Positions 6,627-15,177 of a DNA stretch of 64,000 nucleotides are shown piece after piece. Each line of letters opens with the position of its first letter. The stretch's first letter is position 1. Under the pieces are notes generated by a model, which did not search any database, was not told the origin of the DNA, and saw only the letters and a list, made by a program, of their open reading frames with translations. The stretch is from Amycolatopsis acididurans (GTDB lineage Bacteria > Actinomycetota > Actinomycetes > Mycobacteriales > Pseudonocardiaceae), in contig NZ_JAAXLS010000009.1 of NCBI RefSeq assembly GCF_012328925.1, forward strand, positions 124,001-188,000, in the 5' to 3' direction. The translations under genes were made by a program, and so were the position numbers.

Positions 6627-7652
6627 ATGCGAACCACAGGCATCAGTTACGACACCGGTTTCGTCCGCGACGGCGGGTATTCCCGGGAGCACTTCGATCC
6701 GGACGTCGTCAGACGCGAACTGACGATCATCCGCGACGATCTGCACTGCACCGCGGTGCGACTCATCGGCGGGGACGCGCCGCGGCTGGAACTGGCCGCG
6801 AACATCGCCGCCGATCTCGGCCTGGAGGTCTGGTTCTCGCCCTACCCGCTCGAACTGGGCACCGAGGACATGCTCGCGTTGTTCGCCGACTGCGCCGCCC
6901 GCGCGGAGCGGCTGCGCGGGCGTGGCGCCGAGGTCGTGTTCGTCGCCGGCGCCGAACTCAGCCTGATGGCGAAGGGCTTCCTGCCCGGCGACACGGTGGA
7001 CGAACGGCTCGGGTCGCTACTGGGGCGGCCGGATCACCTGCCCGCACTCATCGGCGAGGTCAGCGAAAAGGTCAACGCCTTCCTCGCCGACGCGGTGACC
7101 GTGGTCCGCGCACACTTCGGCGGCAGGCTCACCTACGCCGCCATCCCGCTCGAACGCGTCGACTGGGCGCCCTTCGACATCGTGAGCGCGGATCTCTACC
7201 GCACGGCCGAGACCGCCGGCCAGTTCGCCGACGGTGTGCGAGCCCTTGTCGCGCAGGGCAAACCGGTGGCGATCACCGAGTTCGGCACCACGGCGCGCCG
7301 CGGGGCCGCAGACCTGGGCGGACGCTGCATGGAGATCGTCGAGTACGACAAGCGCACGGGTGCGCCGCTGCGGCTGGACGGCGAGTACGAACGTGACGAG
7401 CAGGGCCAGGCCACCTACCTGCGCGAGCTACTGGAGATCTTCGACGCCGGCGGCGTCGAGGCGACGTTCGTGTTCCTGCTGGCACTCGACGGCTTCACGC
7501 ACCGGCCGAGCGGCGATCCGCGCCAGGACCTCGACCTGGGCAGCCCGGCCATCGTCAAGATGCTCGAGCACGGCACCGGGGACACCTATCCGGACCTGCC
7601 GTGGGAGCCCAAGGCCGCCTTCCGCGCGGTCGCGGAGTACTATCGCCCCTGA
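6627..7652 (+). CDS. TIM-barrel glycoside-hydrolase-like protein ('abortive infection' annotation)
   Basis: A 341-residue soluble protein opening MRTTGISYDTGFVRDGGYSR, with barrel-like segments GLEVWFSPYPLE, AEVVFVAGAELSL, RLTYAAIPLERVDWAPFDIVSADLYR and KPVAITEFGTTARRG. The last has the E at a strand end seen in the nucleophile position of (beta/alpha)8 glycosidases. Homologues in Streptomyces and relatives are often called abortive phage infection protein, as far as I recall without strong evidence. The neighbouring TetR and operator suggest an inducible gene; an enzyme acting on a glycan or glycoside is a fair alternative. ATG 6627 is close to the operator, so the leader is very short. Confidence 0.6.
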   Translation: MRTTGISYDTGFVRDGGYSREHFDPDVVRRELTIIRDDLHCTAVRLIGGDAPRLELAANIAADLGLEVWFSPYPLELGTEDMLALFADCAARAERLRGRGAEVVFVAGAELSLMAKGFLPGDTVDERLGSLLGRPDHLPALIGEVSEKVNAFLADAVTVVRAHFGGRLTYAAIPLERVDWAPFDIVSADLYRTAETAGQFADGVRALVAQGKPVAITEFGTTARRGAADLGGRCMEIVEYDKRTGAPLRLDGEYERDEQGQATYLRELLEIFDAGGVEATFVFLLALDGFTHRPSGDPRQDLDLGSPAIVKMLEHGTGDTYPDLPWEPKAAFRAVAEYYRP

Positions 7653-8038
7653 CGATTGTCCATAGTGGACATCGGCCGCCACCGTTCGGCCAGCACCGCC
7701 ATCTCGTAGGCGACCTGACCGAGCTCGCAGTCCGGCGTGGCGAGCACCACGAGGCAGGCCTCGCCACGCATCGGCATCACGATGAGGGTCCCCCGGTCCA
7801 TCCGGACCACGGTCTCGGTGACCCCGCCCGCCTGGAACTGCCTGGCCACGCCCTGGGTCAGGCTCAGCAGGCTGGACGCGGTGGCCGCGAGCACGTCGGC
7901 CCGGTCGACCGGCAGCCGGCTGGAGCTCATCATGACCAGACCCGCCGGCGACACCGCGAGCGCATGCACCACACCGCGCACGCGCGCGGCGAGCTCGTCC
8001 AGTGGTCCCCCGAAACCGACGGCATGACCGCGTGTCAT
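7640..8038 (-). CDS. Roadblock/LC7 domain protein
   Basis: A 132-residue protein with the Roadblock/LC7 pattern: LDELAARVRGVVHALAVSPAGLVMMSSSRL, then VDRADVLAATASSLLSL, and VVRMDRGTLIVMPMRGEACLVVLA. In actinomycetes such proteins usually sit in conservon (cvn) operons with a sensor kinase, a DUF742 protein and a small GTPase. None of these partners is next to it, so it is an orphan copy. It is convergent with the barrel-protein gene and overlaps its end by 13 bases. An AGYRANNNNTYACT site (8081-8094) lies 43 bases upstream of its ATG. Confidence 0.75.
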   Translation of the reverse strand: MTRGHAVGFGGPLDELAARVRGVVHALAVSPAGLVMMSSSRLPVDRADVLAATASSLLSLTQGVARQFQAGGVTETVVRMDRGTLIVMPMRGEACLVVLATPDCELGQVAYEMAVLAERWRPMSTMDNRQGR

Positions 8039-8080
8039 CGGACCACCTCGCCGTGGCCCGATGCCCGGTCATCCTCGACG

Positions 8081-8094
8081 AGCAATCGCTTACT
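8081..8094. promoter_or_regulatory. Cluster dyad AGYRANNNNTYACT, site 1
   Basis: AGCAATCGCTTACT is a perfect match to the consensus shared by 14 intergenic sites. It lies in the gap between the divergent LC7 gene and the DoxX remnant, outside the main catabolic block. Confidence 0.5.
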
Positions 8095-8137
8095 CACCGA
8101 GGTTCGAGGTGCGCGGGCGAGAGGGGAAGTGAGCCCA

Positions 8138-8475
8138 GTGGACGTCACGGTCGCGGTGCTCCTTATCCGGCTGATCGTAGGGGTCACGATAATCGCGCAC
8201 GGAGTCAACCACTGGGGCGGCGGTGGCGGAATCGCGGGTACCGCCGGCTGGTTCTCCGGGCCCGGCCTGCGCCTTCGCACGTTACAGGCCCGACTTCCCG
8301 CCGTCACAGAAACCGGCGCCGGATCGTTATTGACTTTCGGCCGTTGCACGTCAGTGCCGTGCAGGGCGGTGATCTCGGTCATGCTCACGTTCGCGTTCGG
8401 TGTCCGTTCGATCGCGATCGGTGGCCTGCCGCCCAGTCCGAAGGGGACAGTCTGCGTGAAGGCCGAAGCAATTCA
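8138..8475 (+). pseudogene. Decayed DoxX-family membrane protein gene
   Basis: From GTG 8138 the frame reads a good DoxX N-terminus: VTVAVLLIRLIVGVTIIAHG, then NHW and GTAGWFSGPGLRLRTLQARLPAVTETGAGSLL. A normal DoxX protein continues with two more membrane segments and a conserved C-terminus. Here the text degrades after the second segment (TFGRCTSVPCRAVISVMLTFAFGVRS) and no DoxX-like C-terminus follows, so at least one frameshift or deletion has occurred. The frame runs on into a gene on the other strand. The end coordinate is approximate. Similarity is judged by eye. Confidence 0.55.
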
Positions 8476-9006
8476 GGCGGGAACCAGATCGCCGTTGCGG
8501 AACAGCTCGGTGGCCGCGAGCCGCTCCACCGGTACCGACGCGGCGACGAGCGCACTGGCCTTGAACGCGCACGCGGCCCTGCTCAGCCGGTGACAGACCG
8601 GCTCCTCACCGGACTCCGGCCGCCCGCCCCACAGCCGGACCTCGGTCAGCCCGTGTTCCAGCGACCTGTGCACCAGCCACCGCATCCGCGGCTGGGCTTG
8701 GTAGACCTCGGCCGACACGGCGAGCGAATGCGGCCGCGGCCCACGCACCGGCGAGCTCAGCGCGGCCGCGAGATCACCGCCGCGCGCGCCGAGGATCCGC
8801 AGCGGCAGCAAGTCCGCGCCCCCGGGCACCAGCACCATCACGTCACTGCCGTCCATGGCCTCGTCGAACAACCAGCCGCCCGCGGAACGCAGCACGTCGG
8901 CCAGGCTCGCGCCCGCGACGACGACCCGGTGCCGCAGCGGCCGGCTCCTGGCCAGATGCGCCGTCGGGCCGATGACCGTGCGCCGGTCGAAGGATGCAGC
9001 ACCCAT
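8473..9006 (-). CDS. Hypothetical actinobacterial protein
   Basis: A 177-residue protein of mixed alpha/beta character that I cannot assign. It starts MGAASFDRRTVIGPTAHLARS at ATG 9006, preceded by GGAGGGAGA, a strong ribosome binding site. Notable segments are RHRVVVAGASLADVLRSAGGWLFDEAMDGSDVMVLVPGG and a short motif ADLLPLRILGARGGDLAAAL. There is no signal peptide or membrane segment. Good RBS and normal codon use support a real gene. It lies 21 bases downstream of the CoA-transferase gene on the same strand, so it may be the last gene of the P450/CoA-transferase transcript. Confidence 0.6.
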   Translation of the reverse strand: MGAASFDRRTVIGPTAHLARSRPLRHRVVVAGASLADVLRSAGGWLFDEAMDGSDVMVLVPGGADLLPLRILGARGGDLAAALSSPVRGPRPHSLAVSAEVYQAQPRMRWLVHRSLEHGLTEVRLWGGRPESGEEPVCHRLSRAACAFKASALVAASVPVERLAATELFRNGDLVPA

Positions 9007-9027
9007 GGTGTCTCCCTCCGGTGAGGA

Positions 9028-10248
9028 CTACAGAATTGCCCCGCACTGCTTGAGCGCGGCCAGCTCCTCCCACGTCAGGCCCAGGCCGAGCAGTACCGAT
9101 TCGGTGTGCTCGCCGTGTTCGGGCGCCCGCGCGGGTGTCGCACGAATTCCGTCGAAGCGGGCGGGTACGGGCACCATCGGCACAGCCCGGCCGCCGCCGA
9201 GGTCGGCCTCGGCGAGGTAGGCGTTGGCCCGTACTTGCTCGTCCTCGCCCACTTCGTGCGGCCGCAGCGAGGGCGCCCACTCCCCCGGGAACCCGGCCAG
9301 CGCCCGCCGCCACTGCGCGAAGTCCCGCCCCGCGAACACCTCGTCGAGCCATTCGATGCACGCGCGCGCGTTCCGCCGGCGCGCGTCGATGTCGGCGAAC
9401 CGGGAATCCCAGGCCATCTCCGGCTTCCCGAGCAGCGCGCACAGATCGGGCCAGTGCCGGTCGGGAGCCAGCATCTGCAGCACGATGAAGCGGTCGTCCG
9501 CGGTGCGGTACGGCAGCATCAGCGGATTCCACGCCTGGTACCGATCCGGCGGCGGCCACGACGGTGACGCTTTGTCGATGCTGGCGTTGACCAGGTCCAT
9601 CTGCACCTGCCACATCCCGGCGGCGAGCAGTGACGAGTCGATCACCGACGGCACACCGGTGGTGGCCCGCCGGTAGAGCGCGGCGCTGACCGCGCCCGCC
9701 ATCGTCAGCCCGCCGACCACGTCGCCGAACGCGGTCCGCGGCGGCGAGGGCCAGCCGCCGTCGCCACCGTGGTGCAGTTGCTGCATCCCGCTGCGCGCCC
9801 AGTAGGCCCCGGCGTCGTAGCCGCCGCGACCGGCGTCCGGTCCGTCCGGGCCGAAGGCACTGCCGAGCACGTAGACGAGCGCGGGGTTGTCGGCCCGCAC
9901 GTCGGCGACGTCCACCGACAGGCGCTGCCGCCCGGCCGGCCGGAGGTTGGTGAGGAAGACGTCCGCGGTGACCAGGAGCCTGCCCAGCAGCGACCGGCCT
10001 TGCGGCCGCTTCAGGTCGAGCCCGACCGATCGCTTGCCCCGGTTCGCTGCCTGGAACTGCACATCGACCCCGTGGTGCGTCTTGTGCAGCCCGGCGGTCA
10101 CCAGGCCCCGGTACGGATCACCCGTCCCGGGGTGCTCGATCTTGACGACCTCCGCGCCCCATTCGGCGAGCACGGCGCCGGACATCGGGACGAACACGTG
10201 CGTGGCGACCTCGACGACGCGGACGCCGGACAACGGACCCGGCTCCAC
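9028..10248 (-). CDS. Family III (CaiB/BaiF) CoA-transferase
   Basis: A 406-residue family III CoA-transferase, which moves CoA between carboxylic acids through a glutamyl/aspartyl-anhydride intermediate. The N-terminus LSGVRVVEVATHVFVPMSGAVLAEWGAEVVKIEHP and QAANRGKRSVGLDLK are standard. The catalytic Asp is in GGYDAGAYWARSGM near residue 145, followed by AFGDVVGGLTMAGAVSAALYRR and the dimer-interlocking C-terminus. GTG 10248 directly follows the stop of the P450 gene (TAAGTG), so the two are one transcript. It probably activates an acid made by the P450 and aldehyde dehydrogenase. Confidence 0.9.
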   Translation of the reverse strand: MEPGPLSGVRVVEVATHVFVPMSGAVLAEWGAEVVKIEHPGTGDPYRGLVTAGLHKTHHGVDVQFQAANRGKRSVGLDLKRPQGRSLLGRLLVTADVFLTNLRPAGRQRLSVDVADVRADNPALVYVLGSAFGPDGPDAGRGGYDAGAYWARSGMQQLHHGGDGGWPSPPRTAFGDVVGGLTMAGAVSAALYRRATTGVPSVIDSSLLAAGMWQVQMDLVNASIDKASPSWPPPDRYQAWNPLMLPYRTADDRFIVLQMLAPDRHWPDLCALLGKPEMAWDSRFADIDARRRNARACIEWLDEVFAGRDFAQWRRALAGFPGEWAPSLRPHEVGEDEQVRANAYLAEADLGGGRAVPMVPVPARFDGIRATPARAPEHGEHTESVLLGLGLTWEELAALKQCGAIL

Positions 10249-11469
10249 TTAGGACGTTCCTGTTCGGACGGTGAAAACGATCGGCAGCGCGAGCGGCGAG
10301 CGGGTGAGCCCCGCGTGGAACCGGACCTCGGTGTCATCGGCGAGGGCGATGTCGTCCATCCGGCGCAGCGTCTCCTCCAGCGCCACGCGCAGGTTCAGCC
10401 GCGCCAGGTTCGAACCGGCGCAGCGGTGCGGTCCGACGCCGAACGCGAAGTGCCGGTTGCGCTCGCGGCCGGGATCGAAGGTGTCCGGATCGGCGAATTC
10501 CGCGGCGTCCCGGTTGGCCGAGGCCCAGTGGATCAGGACCTTGTCGCCCTCCTTGACCGTCCTGCCACCGAGTTCCGCGTCACGCACCACGGTGCGGCCC
10601 ACCGACACGAACGGCGGATCGAGCCGCAGCAGTTCCTCGACGGCACGCGGAATCAGCTCGGGCCGCGCGCGCAGCAGAGCGGGGATTTCCGGTTCGCGGC
10701 AGAACCGGTGGAACATCAGGCCGAGCGCGCCCGCCGTGGTCTCCAGGCCGCCGAGGATCAGCAGCTGCACCGTGCCGATGATCTCGTCGTCGGTGATGGG
10801 ACGGCCGTCGATGACCGCGCCGAGCACCGCGTCCACCACATCGCCGCGCGGCGGCTGCTCGCGACGCGCGGCGATGAAGTCCTTGATCCAGTCGTAGAGC
10901 CCCAGCCAGCATTCGCGGGCCTCGGGATGGTTCGGTACGGAGGACCGCGAGGCGAGGTGGGCCACGCGCGGCACCTCGGCGGGCGGGGCGCCGAGCACGA
11001 GTTCGAAGAAGGCGAGGCTGGGAAACGGCCGGGCGAAGGCGTCCATGAACTCGCAGGCGCCGTCGTCGAGAAACTCGTCCAGCAGCCTGCCGACCAGGGC
11101 CCGTGCCGGCTTCGTCCAGCCGGCGACGACGGCCGGCGTGAAGTAGGGATTGACGAGCCGTTTGAACACCCGCTGCTCGGGTGGATCGGCCTCGACCGGG
11201 AGATTGCGCACGACGGTGGGCGCGCGGGTCACCGACAATCCGTGCGCGGAGCTGTAGGTCCGCCAGTCCTGCGCCGCGGCGAGGACGTCCTCGTAGCCCG
11301 CGACGACCCAGAAACCGCCGTAGGCCTCGCTGTGCGCCACCGGGCACAGTTCCCGCATTCGCGCCATCGTTTCCGGCATGTTCGCGGCCAGCTCCGCGGA
11401 CAGGTGGTCGAACCGGTGCGCGCACCAGTCGTCAGGCATCGGGCCTGCCGCCGAGGTCGTCTTCTCCAT
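10249..11469 (-). CDS. Cytochrome P450 monooxygenase (first copy)
   Basis: A 406-residue bacterial class I P450. The I-helix oxygen-binding motif is LILGGLETTAGAL (the usual A/G-G-x-D/E-T-T pattern), the ExxR pair is in EELLRLD, and the heme loop is FAFGVGPHRCAGSNLAR with the axial Cys near residue 350. It shares many phrases with the second P450 at 37062-38261 (GGFW, ARPFP-LAFF, IGTVQLL-LGGLETTAG), so the two are paralogues. It needs a ferredoxin; the 3Fe-4S ferredoxin at 20307 is the only one nearby. The divergent promoter shared with the aldehyde dehydrogenase has two cluster dyads. Confidence 0.93.
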   Translation of the reverse strand: MEKTTSAAGPMPDDWCAHRFDHLSAELAANMPETMARMRELCPVAHSEAYGGFWVVAGYEDVLAAAQDWRTYSSAHGLSVTRAPTVVRNLPVEADPPEQRVFKRLVNPYFTPAVVAGWTKPARALVGRLLDEFLDDGACEFMDAFARPFPSLAFFELVLGAPPAEVPRVAHLASRSSVPNHPEARECWLGLYDWIKDFIAARREQPPRGDVVDAVLGAVIDGRPITDDEIIGTVQLLILGGLETTAGALGLMFHRFCREPEIPALLRARPELIPRAVEELLRLDPPFVSVGRTVVRDAELGGRTVKEGDKVLIHWASANRDAAEFADPDTFDPGRERNRHFAFGVGPHRCAGSNLARLNLRVALEETLRRMDDIALADDTEVRFHAGLTRSPLALPIVFTVRTGTS

Positions 11470-11509
11470 CGAATCCCCCGCAGGGTCGTGAGCTGACTCA
11501 CTCTAACAA

Positions 11510-11523
11510 GGTGAGCGGTTACT
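11510..11523. promoter_or_regulatory. Cluster dyad, site 2
   Basis: GGTGAGCGGTTACT differs from AGYRANNNNTYACT at one position. It lies between the divergent P450 (start 11469) and aldehyde dehydrogenase (start 11583). Confidence 0.55.
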
Positions 11524-11534
11524 TTCCAATGGCA

Positions 11535-11548
11535 AGTGAATACTCTTT
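11535..11548. promoter_or_regulatory. Cluster dyad, site 3
   Basis: AGTGAATACTCTTT differs from the consensus at two positions. It lies 12 bases from site 2 in the same divergent promoter and 35 bases upstream of the aldehyde dehydrogenase start. Confidence 0.45.
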
Positions 11549-11582
11549 TACTTGTCCGCCGGTCCGCGACGAAGGAGTCCCG

Positions 11583-13067
11583 ATGCCCGCAGATCCCGTC
11601 CCCGGCCTGCTCGGCGGCAGGCCGGCGAAGATGCTCATCGGCGGCCGGTGGGTGGACGCGGTGTCGGGCAAGACGTTCCCGAGCGTCAATCCCTCGACCG
11701 GCGAGGTGATCGCGGACGTGGCCGAGGCCGGGCCCGCCGACGCCGACCGGGCGGTGGCCGCGGCCCGTGCCGCGTTCGAGGGGCCGTGGCGCCGGATGAA
11801 ACCCGTGGCGCGCCAGGAACTCCTGCTGGCCTTCGCGGACGCGGTGCAGGACGACTTCGATGAGCTGCGCCTGCTCGAAGCCCTCGACATGGGCGCGCCG
11901 ATCGGCAAGCGCCGCCCGGGTGCCCGCGCGTGGGAGGCCGACATCCTGCGGTACTTCGCGGGCTGGGCCACGAAAATCCACGGAGAAACCCTGCCCAACT
12001 CCATCCCCGGCTCGGTGCTGACCTACACGCTGCGGGAGCCGGTGGGCGTCGTCGCCGCGATCGTGCCGTGGAACCGCCCGGTCAACAACGCGATCTGGAA
12101 GATCGCGCCGGTACTGGCCACCGGCTGCACGATGGTGCTCAAACCGGCCGAGGAGGCATGCCTGGCGTCGCTGCGGCTCGGCGAACTGCTCACCGAGGCC
12201 GGCGTTCCCGACGGGGTCGTCAACATCATCACCGGATTCGGCGAGACCGCGGGCGCGGCGCTGACCGAACATCCCGGCGTCGACAAGGTCGCCTTCACCG
12301 GATCGACCACGGTCGGCAGGGAGATCGTCAAGGCCTCGGCGGGAAACCTGAAGCGGGTGTCCCTGGAACTGGGCGGGAAATCGCCGGACGTGGTCTTCGC
12401 CGACGCCGACCTTGACCGCGCGATTCCCGGCGCGGCGATGGGCGTGTTCGCCTTCTCCGGCCAGGTTTGCTGTGCGGGAACACGGATCTATGTCGAACGG
12501 CCGGTGTACGACGAGTTCGTCGAGGGGGTCTCGGAGTTCGCCGGGCGGCTGAAGGTCGGCGACAGCCTGGATCCGGAAACCAAGATCGGACCGCTGGTCT
12601 CGGCGCGGCAGCTCGACCGCGTGCGCGGATACCTCGAACTCGGGCCCGCCGAAGGTGCGCGGCGGACGGCGGGCGGCGGGCGGATCGAGACCGGTGAGCT
12701 GGCACACGGGTTCTTCGTGCAGCCAACGGTGTTCGCCGACGTGCGGGACGACATGCGGGTGGCCAGGGAGGAGATCTTCGGCCCGGTCGCGTGCGTGCTG
12801 CCGTTCGACACGATCGACGAGGTGATCGGCCGTGCCAACGACACCGACTACGGCCTGGCCGGGGGCGTGTGGACGCGTGACGTCGGCAAGGCGCACCGGA
12901 TGGCGGCGGAATTGCAGGCGGGCACGGTATGGGTGAACACGATGCTGCTGTTCGATCCCGCGGTGCCCTTCGGTGGCTACAAGACCAGCGGCTGGGGTCT
13001 GGAGATGGGCCGCCACGGGCTCGACGAGTACTTGAACGAGAAATCCGTGTGGCTCAGAACGGACTAG
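11583..13067 (+). CDS. NAD(P)-dependent aldehyde dehydrogenase
   Basis: A 494-residue aldehyde dehydrogenase. The frame is open far upstream, but ATG 11583 has GAAGGAG at correct spacing and gives the normal N-terminus (KMLIGGRWVDAVSGKTFPSVNP). Key elements are the cofactor loop IVPWNRPV, FTGSTTVGREI, the catalytic-base motif LELGGKSPD and the nucleophile in FSGQVCCAGTR near residue 296; the C-terminal PFGGYKTSGWGLEMG is typical. It probably oxidises an aldehyde produced by P450 or alcohol dehydrogenase action to the acid used by the neighbouring CoA-transferase. Divergent from the P450/CoA-transferase operon. Confidence 0.93.
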   Translation: MPADPVPGLLGGRPAKMLIGGRWVDAVSGKTFPSVNPSTGEVIADVAEAGPADADRAVAAARAAFEGPWRRMKPVARQELLLAFADAVQDDFDELRLLEALDMGAPIGKRRPGARAWEADILRYFAGWATKIHGETLPNSIPGSVLTYTLREPVGVVAAIVPWNRPVNNAIWKIAPVLATGCTMVLKPAEEACLASLRLGELLTEAGVPDGVVNIITGFGETAGAALTEHPGVDKVAFTGSTTVGREIVKASAGNLKRVSLELGGKSPDVVFADADLDRAIPGAAMGVFAFSGQVCCAGTRIYVERPVYDEFVEGVSEFAGRLKVGDSLDPETKIGPLVSARQLDRVRGYLELGPAEGARRTAGGGRIETGELAHGFFVQPTVFADVRDDMRVAREEIFGPVACVLPFDTIDEVIGRANDTDYGLAGGVWTRDVGKAHRMAAELQAGTVWVNTMLLFDPAVPFGGYKTSGWGLEMGRHGLDEYLNEKSVWLRTD

Positions 13068-13097
13068 CCTCGGCCGCGCCGGATGGGAGCCGCCTGC

Positions 13098-13123
13098 GGC
13101 GCGGGCCGCCGGCGGCCCGCGCC
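13098..13123. terminator. 26-bp perfect palindrome between convergent genes
   Basis: GGCGCGGGCCGCC (13098-13110) is followed at once by its exact inverse (13111-13123). It sits in the 87-base gap between the convergent aldehyde dehydrogenase and Rieske genes. It lacks a T run, so it may act as a factor-aided bidirectional terminator. Confidence 0.5.
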
Positions 13124-13154
13124 CGGTCGCGGACGGCGATGAGCCGAAAGATGG

Positions 13155-14324
13155 TCAGCCGCGCCCCGCTTCGAGCACTTCCTCGAAGCCGCGGTGCAAA
13201 TGCTGCGGCGCGGGCTCGTTGCGGCCGAACACGATGGTGTCGACCAGCCCGGCGCGCACCCCGGGCTCGGTGCGCCCGGCCACCCAGAAGTCCTCGCCGT
13301 CCACCACGGTCTCGCAGATCCACGGCGCCATTTCCACCGCCTTGGCGCGCTCGGACTCGCTCAGGCCCGGCCGCAGGTACGCGGTGTGCACGACCTCGGA
13401 GGTGCCCGCGTCGCCGGGCAGGATCTGCCACAGTTCGACGTGGCGGGCGTCGAAGGTCAGGTTCGTGTTGGGGAACAACGCGTACTGCAGGCTGATGTGG
13501 CGCGTGACGTCCGCCCACTCGCTTTCGTCGGTGCCGCGCAGTTCGTCGATGGACCGCAGCGCCGAGCAGTTGCGCAGATGCCGGCCGAACGCGTCGAAGG
13601 TCAGCACCCCGCCGTAGGCGTACTTCGCGAGCGTGCGCCGGTGCAGGAACTTGAAGTGGTAGTTCTCGCGGAAGGTGTCGAGGGTGACCTTCCAGTTGGC
13701 GCCGACGCGATGCACGTGCGGCTCGCCGTGAGGCTCCCAGTCGGCGAAGTCGAGCATCGCGAACTCATCCACCAGACCGGGGCCGAGATAGTCGTCGATG
13801 TCCACCGGCGGACCCGGACGCAGGCGGCCGACGATCAGCCCGTAGCCCTCGGCGACCGGCAGTTCGACGAGCCCTTTGTCCTGTTTGCACATTCCCGCGA
13901 AGCCCTCGTCGACCGGAATGGCGACGAGATCCCCGTCCAGATCGTAGGTCCAGGCGTGGAAGGGACAGGTGAACCGCTTCGCCTCACCCGAGCCGTCGGC
14001 GACGCGGACGCCGCGATGCCGGCACACATTGGCCAGCGCCCGCACCTTCCCCTGCTCGCTGCGGGTCAGCAGGATCGGCGTGCCGCACATGTCGACCGTG
14101 CGGTAGGAGCCCGGTTTCGGCAGCGCGCCCGACAGACACAGCACCAGCGGCCTGCCGCGGAAGAGCACTTCCAGCTCTTCGTCCTGGCGGGCCTGGGAGT
14201 AGATGCCGGTCGGCAGTTCGAGCACGCCGTCGGCGAAATCGGTGGTGCGGGCTTCGATGTGCTCCAGCAGCCGGCGGGCCAGGCTGTGTTCGAGAGCTTC
14301 CCTGTCCACGGTTACTCCCTTCAT
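13155..14324 (-). CDS. Rieske non-heme iron oxygenase, alpha subunit
   Basis: A 389-residue ring-hydroxylating-type oxygenase. The Rieske 2Fe-2S site is CRHRG followed 17 residues later by CPFHAW (about residues 99-121). The mononuclear iron site is RENYHFKFLH (two His, about residue 207-212), with a later Asp in the VVDGEDFW region as candidate third ligand. The protein lacks a neighbouring beta subunit, ferredoxin or reductase gene, so it probably belongs to the alpha-only class and shares electron carriers. It may hydroxylate a ring or demethylate the substrate. Its start at 14324 is 31 bases from a cluster dyad (14356-14369). Confidence 0.9.
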   Translation of the reverse strand: MKGVTVDREALEHSLARRLLEHIEARTTDFADGVLELPTGIYSQARQDEELEVLFRGRPLVLCLSGALPKPGSYRTVDMCGTPILLTRSEQGKVRALANVCRHRGVRVADGSGEAKRFTCPFHAWTYDLDGDLVAIPVDEGFAGMCKQDKGLVELPVAEGYGLIVGRLRPGPPVDIDDYLGPGLVDEFAMLDFADWEPHGEPHVHRVGANWKVTLDTFRENYHFKFLHRRTLAKYAYGGVLTFDAFGRHLRNCSALRSIDELRGTDESEWADVTRHISLQYALFPNTNLTFDARHVELWQILPGDAGTSEVVHTAYLRPGLSESERAKAVEMAPWICETVVDGEDFWVAGRTEPGVRAGLVDTIVFGRNEPAPQHLHRGFEEVLEAGRG

Positions 14325-14355
14325 CGGGACGACGTGGCCTTTTCGCAGCTTAGAC

Positions 14356-14369
14356 AGTAATCACTCACT
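14356..14369. promoter_or_regulatory. Cluster dyad, site 4
   Basis: AGTAATCACTCACT is a perfect match to AGYRANNNNTYACT. It lies 32 bases upstream of the Rieske oxygenase start. Confidence 0.6.
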
Positions 14370-14462
14370 CCGCAAGGATGATCGGGATTCCCCGCCACCC
14401 CGTTGCGACCAGGCGGTTTGGAAGGTGAGCGAACAACAACCGCGATGGCGCTCTACGATATA

Positions 14463-14476
14463 AGTGTGTACCCACT
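14463..14476. promoter_or_regulatory. Cluster dyad, site 5, at the TetR promoter
   Basis: AGTGTGTACCCACT matches the consensus with two differences but is a strong dyad (AGTG...CACT). It lies 26 bases upstream of the TetR start codon, where its own product could autoregulate. Confidence 0.5.
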
Positions 14477-14502
14477 CAGTGTTCCGGTATCGGGGAGGAA
14501 AC

Positions 14503-15177
14503 GTGGCTAAATCGGCGACCCGCGCGGCCAAACCCGCCGAGCAGCCGGTGCGCCGGCGGCTCACCGCGGAGGCCCGCAAGAGCTCCATTCTCGCAGCGGC
14601 GCGACGTGCCTTCTCCGAGACCGGAGACATGAACGGCACCACCATCAAGATGATCGCCGAGCACAGCGGCATCAGCGAAGGCGTGATCTACCGGCATTTC
14701 GAGAGCAAGGACCAGCTGTTCTTCGAGGCCGTCGTGGAGCCGCTGAAGAGCGCGGTGGACGAACTCGTCGCCGCGACCGCGATCGTCGACCGCGACGAAC
14801 CGCTGACACCGCAACGGCAGCTCGACACCCTCAAGGGCCTGTACCGCCAGCTGATCGCGACACTGGAAGAAGTGCTGCCGCTGCTGGGCCTGGTGCTCTT
14901 CGGCGACCCACAGGTGGCTCGCCGCTTCTACCGGGAGAACTTCGCGGTCGCGATGGACCGCCTCGCCGAGGCGTGGCGCGAGGTCGAGGATCGCTACGGT
15001 TTCCCGTTCGAGTCGCCGGACATCTCCGCGCGCGCGGTCATGGGCATGGCGCTGATGCAGGCGCTGGAAGGCAAGCACGGCAAGCGTTTCGACCGCGAGC
15101 GCGCGCTGGACCTGATCTCCCAAGGCACCGTGCAGGGCTTTTTCCCCACCATCCGGCCGAACCGGCGCAAGCGCTGA
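14503..15177 (+). CDS. TetR-family regulator, candidate master repressor of the cluster
   Basis: The start is GTG 14503, 3 bases after GGGGAGGA; an upstream ATG at 14464 would lie inside the operator. The 224-residue protein has a basic tail, then a TetR HTH at about residues 23-68 (RKSSILAAARRAFSETGDMNGTTIKMIAEHSGISEGVIYRHFESKDQLFFEAV). The helical C-terminal domain has conserved-looking LLGLVLFGDPQVARRFYRENF. An AGTG-N6-CACT dyad sits in its own promoter, and related dyads precede most divergent gene pairs from 8 to 51 kb. As the only TetR gene inside the catabolic block it is the prime candidate to bind them. The stop overlaps the next start (TGATG). Confidence 0.87.
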   Translation: MAKSATRAAKPAEQPVRRRLTAEARKSSILAAARRAFSETGDMNGTTIKMIAEHSGISEGVIYRHFESKDQLFFEAVVEPLKSAVDELVAATAIVDRDEPLTPQRQLDTLKGLYRQLIATLEEVLPLLGLVLFGDPQVARRFYRENFAVAMDRLAEAWREVEDRYGFPFESPDISARAVMGMALMQALEGKHGKRFDRERALDLISQGTVQGFFPTIRPNRRKR

